Positions 22,746-36,600 of a DNA stretch of 64,000 bases are shown in pieces. Position numbers and translations under genes: made by a program. Source of the stretch: Artemia franciscana (Eukaryota; Arthropoda; Branchiopoda; Anostraca; Artemiidae). The notes below the pieces were generated by a model. That model searched no databases. It was not told where the DNA came from and worked only from the letters and a program-made list of their open reading frames with translations. The stretch covers positions 34,862,115 to 34,926,114 of the forward strand of contig NC_088866.1 in assembly GCF_032884065.1 (NCBI RefSeq), written 5' to 3'. How positions within the stretch are numbered: the stretch's first letter is position 1; each line of letters starts with the position of its first letter.

Positions 22746-24534
22746 GTATCAGAATATTCTATAGGAATTAATAGATGAGATCCATCATTATTATTTCAGA
22801 AGTTACTTATGCTATTATTGTTCTTCACTCTTATTAAAATATTATTCTTGAAAAAGTATGATTTACTTTATTAATTGAACTAAAAGTTTATTCTACAAAC
22901 TTCTGAAGCACTAATTACAAAGATTAATCTTATTTTTCCAGGTGTAGGGCATTTCTGTCCAGTCTTCATTGACTGCTTCTACAACTTAAATTAATGGCTC
23001 AACTGTCTACATTAATTTGATTGTGGCAATGTATATTGGTGCAGTCTTTGAGCTTTAAGTTATGGCAAAATCAGTTTGACATTAATTATTTCAAAATTAA
23101 AGGTATTCCTAATAAACCCATTGTTCTAAAGTACAAAACTACATTTACATTGCTTTCAATATAAAAACACTGAAAATACATTGCTTCTTCTTAAATTCAA
23201 CTTTGTCTTCTAACTCATGATGTTACTTGAAAAATGCATAGGCTAGTATTTATATTAAAAAATTCTTTATTAATTTGCCCCACAGCATAAATGCTAACCT
23301 GATCAATATTAAAGACTAATTGGATCAGATACAAGCTAAGACTACATTACTTTTGATCAAATATAATACCTATGAATCATTTCCTCTGTCTCTGATGATA
23401 AAAACAATTAGATTTCATGTATATGACCAAGCTATTGCCACAAAACGTTTATTAATATTTGCGAAATATGGGCGTTATGGCCTAGCTCCTCCTTTGCCCT
23501 CTAAGCAAACCATCCTAAATAAATTATGACTACTATGGTTATGTCCCTATAACCGACCAAATCCTCTCTATTGGGAGAAAAACCTTCTCTTGGGAATCTT
23601 CCTTAAACAGCCTTATTCTCATGCTGCTTTAGATCTCATGTTCAAGGCTGACGTGGAGGGGGGAGGAGGTAAAAATCTCTCTGGTATTACCAAATGGTGT
23701 TCTTGTGTATTCAACGAGCTGGCTCAGACCTTTGAGCCATATTCCCCAAAAGTCTTTTGTTGCAGAAGCTCTCTCAATAATATAGGATTGGTGCCTACAC
23801 TGAACTTTTTTTTAAAAATTCTGAAACCTATGACCTACCGAAAATGATAAATTATTGGGAATATAAAAGGTAAGAAACTTCAGTTAAGTCAATAAAAGTC
23901 AAAATAAAACTGATCCCTGAAAAAGAGCACAATACTCACTGTTGCTGGGGTTGGGTTTTCTTCTGAGCTAATTGCCACCCTTCATCCTTAATCGCCAAAG
24001 CTTTACCACGGTGTTGGGTCAGGTTTGGGAGTGAATGGATCTCAATTGTAGTTGAACCTCATCTGGCAACAGAGTTTTTACTAACTGATTTGACTCGATG
24101 AGTTGTTGTCTAGCTGCATCTTTTTGTCCTTTTTTAATTAGCAGCTTTTTCCTCAAAGCATGACAGACTAATACGGGAAGAGAAAACAAGACTGAAGTTA
24201 GCCGAAAAGTTATGAAAAAGATATTTAATTGATAACTAATGCCAGAAGTGAATAATAAACTCAGAGAGGAAATTAAGTTCAGAAAAAGAATATTTATCTG
24301 ATAATTTGGACCAGGGGCCCAAGACCTTTCCTCGAAGATAAATTGCGCCATCATGCTGTATGGATCAGAGTGCTGAAGCGCATAAAAAAAAAAAAAAAAA
24401 AAAAAACAGGAAACACCAACTTCAAAATCTCCAACATTCTCCTAGTCTTATCTGATAATTTGGACCAGGGGCCCAAGACCTTTCCTCGAAGATAAATTGC
24501 GCCATCATGCTGTATGGATCAGAGTGCTGAAGCG

Positions 24535-24605
<71 letters not shown>

Positions 24606-27600
24606 AGGAAACACCAACTTCAAAATCTCCAACATTCTCCTAGTCTTTCTTCTCTGCCCAATTTCCAACGCAGCTACATGACAGCTTAGCTCAGGATCCA
24701 TTTCCATCAATGTGTCTGTAAAACGATTGTAGCCATTGTCTGTATATCAATCTCAGCCAGTTGTAGAATTTTGAAGAAGGGAATGTGTAAGATTAGTGGA
24801 AAATAATTGTGCCAAGACAGTGATGAGGTTCTTGCGCCCAATCTGAGAGGAATTCCTATATCCTCTAATCCATCAGTAAAATAGAAAAATCAAAAAGGGA
24901 CAACAATCGTATGTGTTCTGGGTCGTCACTTATCAATGCCTTTTAGCACAATTAAATAAGGAATTATCTCACTCTCTCGAATTTGCCCTTTAGAGAAGTA
25001 AAAAACAGGATTTTGGCATGTAGGATGATACCAGGCGTCAAGACGGACTGGCTGAACTAACCTCTTAACCTCCAATAGTAGAAGCGAATCCACATTTGAA
25101 TTAAAACACGACTTGGACTTATGTGGCATAATTGAAAATTACCTCTGGCAAAAAATACAAAGGAAAATGGGCTACAAATCCGAGGGAAATATAAGTTTCT
25201 TCTGGGTCTCACCCCATGCGATAGTCGATTGAAAAACAAGGGTTGATGCCAGTACAGTGTAAGAAGGGATAAGAGGCACAGAGTATAGGTTTGGGGGAGA
25301 AAGGTAGTGACTGGTAATGAGAGAGAGTATTTCCAAAGGACCTTAGTTTGGAAAGACTATACCTCTATAAAGGAATCACAATTGACCTAGCAGTTTTGGG
25401 TTGAGGGAACTGACTATCATATCTGACTTCCTAAATGGACTCCTCCCCAAGGGATTTCCCCCGAATGGGCTCATCCCCTACATCAATCGGGGCCAAACGT
25501 CTTAGAAAGCTGGTAGAGCAGATCCCAAGTTCTTTCCCAGGCTTTCCCAATCCAAACTGATCTTCAAAACCATTCAGCTTTTCCAAAACCCGTTTGGAAG
25601 TAGCAGTCCGTTCAATTCTCCCTCCCAATTATCTATGATTTTTCCCAAGGGGACGAGGACCTCCTCCTTTTCCCTAAGATCTTTTATCTTCCTGTGGTTT
25701 GGAGCTAACATTCGAAATTGGCCTAAATATTACTGTCTGACATGAATTTTAAATTATATCTCCATTTTGTGTTTTTCTTTCCTTTCTACTTTTCTTGAAT
25801 TTCTTAATCACATAAAATAAATCATCATCAAATGCAAATTGAACTTTAGTTTATGCCATCTCAGTCAGAATTTTTAAATTGTAGTTCCTTTTCCCATCTC
25901 TTTTAGTTTCCTTTACTTCTGTCAAAGAAATAAATGAATCTTCATTGAATGGGAACTGGCTTACTAAATTGTAGTTTTTTTCGTATCTTTTTTCTCTCTT
26001 CTAGTTCTCTTTATCTCTACAGATGAAATAAATAAGTAGTCATTAAATGGGAAATGAATCCCCACATCATGTTCTTCCATATTTTCAAACAGTTCGTGGT
26101 AACGAACTGTAGTAAGGAGCGACCCGGCTCAAAAGTAACCGAAACTCTAAAAAATGGAATTTTGATACCAATAGTTACAAAAAATCGCATTTTAATGCTG
26201 ATTTTAAATATATAAGTTTCATCAAGATTATTCTTACCCATTAAAAGTTACGAGCCTGAGAAACTTTGCCTCATTTTAGTAAATAGGGGGAAACACCCCC
26301 TAAAAGTCTTACAATCTTAACGAAAATCACACCATCAGATTCAGCGTATCAGAGAACCTTATTGTAGAAGTTCAAAGCGCCTATCTACAAAAATGTGTAT
26401 TTTGCATTTTGCATTTTTTGCGAGAAGACAAATCACGGATGCGTGTTTATTTTTTTATTTTTTTTCCCAGGGGTGATCGTATCGACCCAGTGGTCCTAGA
26501 ATGTCGCGAGAGGGCTAATTTTAACGGAAATTAAAAGTTATAGTGCCCTTTTCAAGTGACCAAAAAATTGGAGGGCACCTAGGCCCCCTCCCACGCTCAT
26601 TTTTTCCCCAAAGTCACCGGATCAAAATTCTGAGATAGCCATTTTATTCACTATAGTCGAAAAACCTAATAACTATGTCTTTGGGGACGACTTACTCCCC
26701 CGCAGTCCCCGTGGGAGGGGCCGCAAGTTACAAACTTTGACCTGTGTTTATATATAGTAATGGTTATTGGGAAGTGTACAGACGTTTTCAGGGGGATATT
26801 TTTGGTTTGGGAGGGAGAGTTGAGGGGGGAGGGGTTACGTGGGAGGATCTTTCCATGGAGGAACTTCTCATGGGGGAAGAGACTTTCAATGAAGGGGGCG
26901 CAGGATTTTCTAGCATTATTAAAAAAAACAATGAAAAATAAATATGAAATTTTTTTCCTACTGAAAGTGAGGAGCAGCATTAAAACTTAAAACGAGCCGA
27001 AATTATTACGCATATGAGAGGTTTACCTCCTCGTAATACCTCGCTCTTTACGCTAAAGCATTTTTAGTAATTTCAACTATTTATTCTACGGCCTTTGTGA
27101 TCCATTGGTCATTCTTAAGGAATTGGGACAAAATTTAAGCTCTATTCTAAAGAGTGAGGTATCGACGAGGGGAAAACCCCCTCATATACGCAATAAAAAC
27201 ATACGAATATAGAAGTTCGTTACATAAGTTAATTCGTAAGTTACGTATATTTTTTACTAATTTAAACATTCGTAAAAAATTAAAAGTTCTAGTTGCCTTT
27301 TTAAGTAATCAAAAAATTGGAGGGCATCTAGGCTTCTTCCCTCGCTCCTTTTTTCTCTAAATCTTCCGATTAAAACTTAGCCAAAAAAAATTAATATGCA
27401 AATTTCGTTTTAATTATTTATGTGCGGAGAGCCGAGATCAAAACATGTATTAATTCAAAAACGTCCAGAAATTAAATAAAAAACAAGTTTTTTTTTAAAA
27501 TGAAAGTAAGGAGCGACGTTAATACTTAAAACGAACAAAAATTACTCCATGTATGAAAGGGACTTTTCCTCCTCAACGCCCCGCTCTTTACGCTAAAGTT

Positions 27601-30600
27601 TTTTACTGTTTTAAAAAATAGAGTTATGAGAAAGAGTCAAACTTTAGCGTAAAGAGCGGGGCGTTGAGGAGGAAAAGCCCCTTTCATATACGGAGTAATT
27701 TCTGTTCGTTTTAAGTATTAACGTCGCTCCTTACTTTCATTTAAAAAAACTTTTTTTTTATTTAATACACTAATGTCTTGAGGACACATATGCGATAAAG
27801 ATTGTGTGACGACGTGGAAATTCAGGTGGTAAAATTTCAGGATTTAAAGGAACTATTTTTACGGGAATTATGTTATCACCAAGTATAGATTGAGAAATTA
27901 ATGTTAATTTCCTGTAGTTTTCCAGTACCTCTTTGTAAACTTTTTAAAATGGTAGTTGTAGAGGAGGAAGCTGCCTTCCAATGGCAGTCCAGAGGAAAAC
28001 TGGGGAATGTAAAAAGTGATTAAAAGGCCTAGAAATTGGATATTTGGATCTTAAAAATCAATTTACGAAATTCTTAACCCCTAGCCGCCTGGAAAAATTC
28101 TCTAATGTTCGATACGTCTCACTTTTGATGGCACTATGCCTGTTAGTAACAACTGCAAAGGATTGGCACATTTCTTGTTGTTGACGTATCGATTCATTAT
28201 CTTGAGAGCCAGGAAGAAATATTTGCCTTCAAAAGAAGATTTTTTTAGAAAATGATGTGTTTTATTGTATGTTGTGTATTTTAATTTACCAATGTTATCT
28301 AATCATAACCATTTAACATAATTGTTTCATTTCAAGTACATAGATATAATAAATGTCAATCATTCAAGAAAAGTTAAACAAAATGATACTAAAATCAAAC
28401 CATTTCCAAACACAACAAAAACGATCCCCTTATCAAATAAAAAAGAACTATCTTTTTCAGGCATTTAAGGCACCAGATCCGATCCCAAGTTTGTGCACTT
28501 CCAACATAATGTATTTTGAGGTAAGTTTTGTCAAAGTAGCATTTCGAAGCTCTCACCTGAGATTAGGTCGAATAACCAGTTAGCATAGTGTTAAACCAAT
28601 TATCTTACTTACCAACTTAAACCAACTTACAAGGGTAAAGGGCGTACAAGAACAGTAGTGAAAATTGTGGAGATATTCCTTCAAATTATTTACTTTTGAA
28701 AAAAAAAAAAAAACAGTTTTGAATACCCTATTGTCGTTCGTTTTTGCATTTCACTTTTATTTTATTTTTGTTTATGGTTTATTTATGTGTTATAAATTAG
28801 AAGACGGTATTCTCCTGTATGAGGTACTATACTATCTCTATTTTTTTTCTATTTTCATGCTTATTAATTACAGCTTTACTTGCCTTATCTCTTCTTGGGC
28901 ATGTTTCGTTTTTGGCCTTTTTCCTTGATCCTGGGCACAGGTGTTGGAATTTAAGCTAATCCTGGTACAAATAGACATATATGGTGTTCTAGCTTAGGTC
29001 TATTTGATATAAAAAATGAAAGTAGCAATACTAATGAAGTGTTGAAGCTATAAATAATCGCGTCAAGAAGACATAAGAAAGTTTACAACCGTTTAGTAAA
29101 CAAAAGGAGAGGGGTTGTGACAAGAACAAATAGCAATTATAAAATAAATAATTCAAGGCAATACTAATAAACTGCTATAGTTGTGCATGCTAAATAATCT
29201 AGTTATAACCGATGCAGCATATGGTTTTAAGATGGCTCATAATTTAATCACATGATTAGATGAAACCTAAAATTTTGAAGTTTTAGTTTAGTATTCATTT
29301 TGATCTCTGTTTATTTAGATTAAACTTATTCCTGTATAACAATTTGTTCGTTCTGATGTTGAATTATTATTTAATTTTATTTGTTTTAGTTTTAGGTTTC
29401 AATATAGCTCTTCATGAAAAATTATCTGAAAATGAAACTTCATCTGAAAAATTATTTTTGAATGCTTTTTTTATTAATTTGTTTTGGGTTTTAATTGAGA
29501 TATTATTATTATTCGTTAATTGCAGGAATATTGATTATCAACTTTTGGATTAAATGTGGCTGAATTTAACTTTTCAGCATTTTAGTTTGTACGATCATTT
29601 TTAATGTAATCATCATTTGCTATGGAATTTGGAGTGGATGTGGAGGGGGTTGGACGACTTTGGATTTACACAGAAAATTGTTTGTGCTGACGCACTTACC
29701 GTAGAAGCAGTTACTTTATTAAGGAAAATTTTGGGATCCTGCAAGATGAATACCTGATCGTTGCTGCGTACGACTGAGAATCAAGATCAAACAGTTCGTG
29801 GTAACGAACTGTAGTGAGGAGCGACCCGGCTCAATAGTAAACGAAACTCTAAAAAACGGAATTTTGATACTAAAAGATATATTAAAAGAATTGGATTTTT
29901 ATGTAAGTTTCATTAAATTTAGTCTTACTCATGAAAAGTTACGAGCCTGAGAAAATTTACCTTATTTTGGAAAATAGGAGGAAACACCCCCTAAAAGTCA
30001 TAGAAGCTTAAAGAAAATCACACCATCGCATTCAGCGTATCAGAGAACCCTATTGTAAAAGTTTCAAGCTCCGATTTACAAAAATGTGGAACTTCATATT
30101 TTTTGGCCAGAACATCGATCACGGGTGCGTGTTTATTTTCTATTTACTTATTACTTTTTTTTCCAGGGATCATCGTATCGGCCAAGTGGTCCTAGAACGT
30201 CGCAAGAGGGCTCATTCTAACAGAAATAAAAAGTTCTAGTTCCCTTTTTAAGTGACTAAAATAGTCAAAAAACTTAATAACTATGTCTTTACGTATGCCT
30301 TACTCCCTCACAGTCCCCAGGGGAGGGGCTGCAAGTTACAACCTTGACCAGTGTTTACATACAGTAATGGTTAATGGGAAGTGTACAGACGTTTTCAGGG
30401 GGATTTTTTGGGTTTAGGGGGGGGGGGGGTTAAGGGGAAAGGGCTATGTGGAAGGATCTTTCCTTGTAGGAATATGTAATGGGGAAGAGAAATTTCATAA
30501 AGAGGGTGCAGGATTTTCTAGCATTATTATAAAAAAAAACAATGAAAAAATAAATATGAAATTTTTTTCAACTGAAAGTAAGGAGGAGCATTAAAACTTA

Positions 30601-33600
30601 AAACGAAGAGAGATTATTACGCATATGAGGGGTTCTTCTCCTCCTAAATACTTTGCTCTTTACGCTAAGTATTTTAGTAATTTCAACTATTTATTTGTTA
30701 TTTATTTATTTCAGAAAAGGCCTTTCTGATTCAGGAGTCAATCTTAAAGAATTGGGACAAAATTTAAGCTTTATTGTAAAGAGCGAGTATTAACGAGGGA
30801 CAAATCCCTTCGTATACATAATAAAAATATACGAATATAGAAGTTCGTTACGTAAGTCAATTCTTAAGTTACGTATATTTTTCATTAATTCGTTAAAAAT
30901 TATAAGTTCTAGTTGCCTTTTTAAGCAACCGAACAATAGGAGGGCAACTAGGCCTCCTCCTCCACCCCTTTTTCTCAAATTCGTCTGATCAAAACTAAGA
31001 GAAAGTCATTTAGCCAAAAAAAAAGAATTAATATGCAAATTTCATTTTGATAATTTTTGTACGGAGAGCCAAAATCAAACATGAATTAATTCAAAAACGT
31101 TCAGAAAATAAATAAAAAAAAAACTAGTTTTTTAACTGAAAGTAAGGAGCGACGTTAAAACTTAAAACGAACAGAAATCACTCCGTGTATGAAAGGGGCT
31201 GTTCCCTTCTAAACGCCCCGCTCTTTACACTAAAGTTTTTTACTGTTTAATAAATTAGAATTGAGAGAAAGTGTCAAACTTTAGCGTAAAGAGTGTGGTG
31301 TTCAGTAGGGAACAGCTCCTTTCATACACGGAGCAATTTCTGTTCGTTTTAAGTTTTAATGTTCCTTACTTTCAGTTTAAAAAACTATTTTTTTTTATTT
31401 AATGTCATCCTTGTGGCACACTTGGACAGATCTATAGATTTCACTACTGAGAAAGAAGAGCAGTGGTCTCAAGCCACCTGGGCATAATTTTTTGGAGAAA
31501 TCAGGCGAGAAAATTGCACCTTATCGGACACCCTTTAAGACAGGTACAAACTTTCGCCAAGGAATGGGAGGCACAATTTTATGGCACTTGGTATCGACCA
31601 AGTGACATATTAAATAAAAAAAACTTTTTTTTTTAACTGAAAGTATGGAGCGACTTTAAAACTTAAAACGAACAGAAATTACTCCGTATATGAAATGGTT
31701 TGTCCCCTCCGCAATCCCTCGCTCTTTACGCTAAAGCTTCTAATTGTTTTAAAAAGTAGAATTGTGGAAAAGAGTCAAACGTAGGCCCCCTTTCCCACCC
31801 TCATTTTTTCCAATTTTTTGTCCCAAAATTTTGGGATAGCCATTTTGTTCCGCATAGTCGAAAACCATAATAACTATGTCTTTGGGGATGAATTACTCCC
31901 CCACAGTCCCTGGAGGAGGGGGTGCAAGTTACAAACTTTGACCAGTGTTTACATACAGTAATCGTTATTGGGAAGTGTACAGACGTTTTCAGGGGGATTT
32001 CTTTGGTTTGGGGTGGGGTTGAGGGGATGGGGATATGTGGGAAAATCTTTCCTTGGAGGAATATGTCTTGGGGGACGAGAAATTCAATGAAAAGGGCGCG
32101 GGATTTTTTAGCATTACTATAAAAAAAACAATGAAAAAATAAACATAAAAATTGGTTGTCCCCTCCGCAATCCCTCGCTCTTTACGCTAAAATTTGAATC
32201 TTTGCCACAATTCTACTCTTTAAAACAATCAAAAACTTTAGCGTAAAGAACGAGGGATTGCGGAGGGGACAACCAATTTCATATACGGAGTAATTTCTGT
32301 TCGTTTTAAGTTTTAATGTCGCTCCTTACTTTCAGTTAAAAAAACTAGTTTTTTATTTAATATATTTAGAATCAGCGTGAAAATTCGATTCTTTTGATGT
32401 ATCTTTTAGCATCAAAATTCCGTATTTTAGAGTTTCGTTTACTATTGAGTCGGGTCGCTCCTTACTACACTTCGTTACCACGAACTGTTTGATAGCGATC
32501 GCAAATTCTGTCGGTCTGTCTGTTTGTCCCGGTTTTGCTAGTTAAGGCACTTCCAGGTGAGCTAGGACGATGAAATTAGGCCGGCGTATCAGCAACCAGA
32601 CCAGATTAAATTAGAAATTGTTGTTTCTCCGATTCGACCATCTGGGAGGGAGTGGGGGACGGTTGAATCGGAAAAATTAGAAAGAATGAGGTATGCTTAA
32701 CTTGCGAACGGGTGATCGGATCTTAATTAAATTTGATACTTAGAAGGATATCGTGTCTCAAAGCTCTTATTTTAAATCCCGACCAAATCCTGTGATATCG
32801 GGGGGAGTTGGGGGGGGGATAAAATCTTGGAAAACGCTTGAGAGTGGAGGGATCGGGATGAAACTTGGTGGGGAAAATAAGCAGAAGTCCTAGATACATG
32901 ATTGACATAACCGGAACGGATCTTATCTATTTGGGGGAGTTGGGGGGGGGGGGGTTAATTCTGATTAATTCTGAAAAAAAAGGTATTTTTAACTTATGAT
33001 GAAGTAATCGGATCTTAATGAAATTTCATGTTTAGAAGGACATCGTAACTCAGATCTCTTATTTTAAATCCAGACCGGATCCAGCATCTTGAGGGGGTGG
33101 GACCGGAAATCTTGGAAAACGCTTAAAGCGGAGAGTTCAGGATGAAACTTGGTGGAAAGAATTAGCCCAAGACCAAGATACGTGACTGACATAACCAGAC
33201 TGGATCTGCTCTCTTTTATGGAGTTGGGGGGGGGGAGTAACTCGGAAAAATTGGAAATAATGAGGCATTTGTAACTACGAAGGGGTGATCAGATCTTAAT
33301 GAAATTAGATATTTAGAGGGATCTTGTGGTTTAGAGCTCTCATTTTAAATTCCAACCAGATCCAGTGACATTGGGGGGAGTTGGAGGGAGAAACCGGAAT
33401 TCTTGGAAAACGTGAAAATTGAGGTATCTTTATCTTACGAATGGGTGATCAGATCTTAATGAAACTTAATATATAAATGGATCTTATCTCTCAGGTGCTT
33501 CATTTTCAATTCGAATCGGGTCCGGGGACATGGGGGGCTGGAGGGGGAAACAGAAATCTTGGAAACCATAAATCTTGGAAAACGTGATTTTCATAATTGG

Positions 33601-36600
33601 AACTGATTCGTAGTTAATTCGGAAAAATTAGAAAAATTGAGGTATTTTTAACTTTAGAACGGGTGACCGGATCTTAATGAAATTTGATATTTAGAAGGAA
33701 CTCATGTCTCAGAGCTCTTATTTCAAATCCCGACCAGATCTGTTGACATGGGGGGAGTTGGGGGGGGAAACCAGAAATCTTGGAATACGCTTATAAATGT
33801 CGTAGACTCGGAATTGATGTATCCAGACTGGATCCGCTTTCTTTGGGGGAGTTAGGGGGTTGGGATCAGTGCTTTGGCGAGTTTGGTGCGGACGATGAAA
33901 ATTGGTAGGTGTATAAGGTAGCTGCACAAATTGACTTGATAAAGTCGTTTTCCCCGATTTGACCATCTGGGGGGCTGAAGGGAGAGGAAAAATTAAAAAA
34001 TTGAGATATTTTTTAACTTACGAGTGGGTTATCGGATCTTAATGAATTTTGATATTTAGAAGGGCCTCGTGACTCAGAGCTCTTATTTTAAATCCCAACC
34101 GGCATTAAGCCTCTGATTTTCCTTTTAAAGCAATCTATTGAGTTTTAGAATTTTGCTAGAGCTCATACCATATGAGTTCTTGGCTCTTCCGACCTCGTCA
34201 CAAGTGCCATATGAGCTCTTAGCTAATTTTATGTTCACCTTAAATCTATTTTGTATTGAAAGTTGCAAATTTTCAGTGCTGTTGTTTCATTTCGTGACTC
34301 CCATCTGAACGACATGGGGGCTGCTCATTGCTCATAGACCTCACCGACATACAGGGTGGAAAATTTTCATAATTACTTTTCTTGGGGACAATCATTTATA
34401 GACTTGTTACTATCTGGGGACTTGCCTTTTCACACCACTAGGAAGCACTGGTTGTAGTTTCCTTGGAAGTATTGGATTTGCTTTAGATTTCCGTTTTCTT
34501 TCAGGGTATTTACTATAGAAAGGGTGACATAGTCTCTCTAACGGATATAGACGGTGGAATATTTTACGCTCAAATTCGAGGATTTATGCAAGACCAGTAT
34601 TGTGAAAAAAGTGCAGCCATCACATGGTTGTTACCAGTAGATAGTGCACCTCCGCCTGAGCTTGAATTTAATCCAAACTACTATGTTTGTGGTGAGCTTT
34701 ACTTACTTTCTTTAGATTCTAATAACCAATTATAAAGCTAGTTAATTTTATAGCAATATAATCTTTTTTAACTGTAGAAATGACAAATTATTAAGTTATA
34801 TGTATTTAGGCTAGCTTTTTGGTTTTTATCCCCCCTCCTTTAGGCTACGGGTAAAATGATAGTCTTGTAACTATAATGCTGACTTGGAGAGGGGTGGGAG
34901 ACATTTTTCCCAGGGCTTTGGTTTAGATCTGAAAAGAGTTATCTTTTCGACACAAATATTCTATATCTTGTTCTTTTAGCATATCTTTCTTTCCTATTTT
35001 TTTAGAGGGGGTTTCAAATACGTTTGTTGGCTATATGCCGGAATTGTGACAGTATTATTTAGTTGGCTTCTATGTAACCACTATGTAGGTATTTGAACAA
35101 TCGGGAATACCACCATTGTTACTGTGGTGCATACTCTGACCAAAATCAGAATAACCATAGAGGTTAGAACTATAGGGTACTCTTTAGTCTAAAGACGTCT
35201 AGAGAAACTCAAATTCGGGATCAAACTGAATTACTGCTACCTCGACCTGGTATAGCTCAATAATTCCCCTCAAACAACAAAAGAAAGATAAAACTAAAAA
35301 AAAATTCAAACGAGACTGCGGCCACTAGAGAGGAAAGAGATAAAAGAATGATATTACGCGGATATTTCGCCTGTATCTAAACTGGGCGTCCTCAGCACAA
35401 GATAAAAAGAAAAAACACTAAACTAAAGTTTACTTAACTTAGTTTCAATTTTATAAGTTCTCCCTTAGTTGCTTTGATGTTCTCATTGAAGTAACTCTAA
35501 TAGCTTTTTTTCCCTACGTGCATCAGTAGCAACAATTACATTTATTATTATTGGTGGTGGTTTTATTTGTTTTTAGTTTAATGTTTTTTTCTTTTTATCT
35601 TGTGATGAGGACGCCTAGTTTAGATACAGGCGAAATATCCGCGTTATTTTAGCCTTTCCTCTCTTTTCTCTCTACTGGCCGCAGTTTCGTTTGAAGTTTT
35701 TAGTTTTATCTCTCTTTGTTGTTTGTTGTCATGGCTGGCCAGTTCGGTTTAAGAACTTTCATTCGTCAAATCCCCTCAAGCTGTCATACTTGAACAGAGT
35801 TAACAAAGTGGCTTACGCCACGGGAAAAAGTGAACAGGATTTACAACTGCCAGAAACCGCAATTATTATCAGATAAATGTCCTTTTGTTGTTTTATAATT
35901 TATCTATTCCCCATAAGCTTATTACATTTTTTCCGTTGAGAATTATTTACATCAGTCAAGATTTGTTGATTAGTTACGATTTGGAAATTTGCAGGTGTCG
36001 ATGACTCACTTCACTAAGGGACGGGGTGTTCTTGTAGTCTGGTGCTGTGGGGTCGGGAGGCGGAACGGTAATTCATTCGGCTGAATGGTGTGTCGCTCTC
36101 AGTTAGTCAGAACACCGGAGGGTAAACGCCCATTGTAATTACCATAGGAAGATTCTTGTTTATGTTCAGGGTTGCCACCGAGGTTACGTTTGTTACATTT
36201 TTGAAAAATCAATAACTTGCTCACTTTTTTGAGCAATCTATTTTTCCCCATGAACAAAACTCAACTGTTTCCGATTTATTCACTCTGTTATGAGTACAGA
36301 CATTTTTTCGTACAGCATTGGGTAGCATTCGTAGCATCTTCAATTATTGAAGTGACAAACGCTCATCATTCGGACCATCATTCTCAATGTTGAGGAAGCG
36401 AACAGATTTTGCAGTCAGTGTTTCGTTCAGTCAATATTCATACTAACATTATACAGGGAAGAAATACGCCGAAGTCAGATAGAAAAAATTATAATAAAAA
36501 ACATGAGTAAATAATAATAGAATTAATTTTCTTTATATTTTTTAAAATAAGGGATTATAAAATAAGGAATGTATTGTTATTTGAGGGACAGTAAATTTAG

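Noticed and set aside
24519-24710. Poly-phenylalanine frame
   Set aside because: It is only the translation of the 67-base A run on the opposite strand.
24019-25630. Series of minus-strand open frames, one with hydrophobic segments, considered as an envelope-like or host gene remnant
   Set aside because: No motif could be recognised, the frames are short and do not join, and the region is intronic with a recent duplication.
35691-35876. Small secreted-protein-like frame with a hydrophobic start (MKFLVLSLFVVCCHG)
   Set aside because: It starts inside the right arm of the Penelope-type inverted repeat, so the signal-peptide look comes from T-rich repeat sequence; no partner exon or homology is seen.
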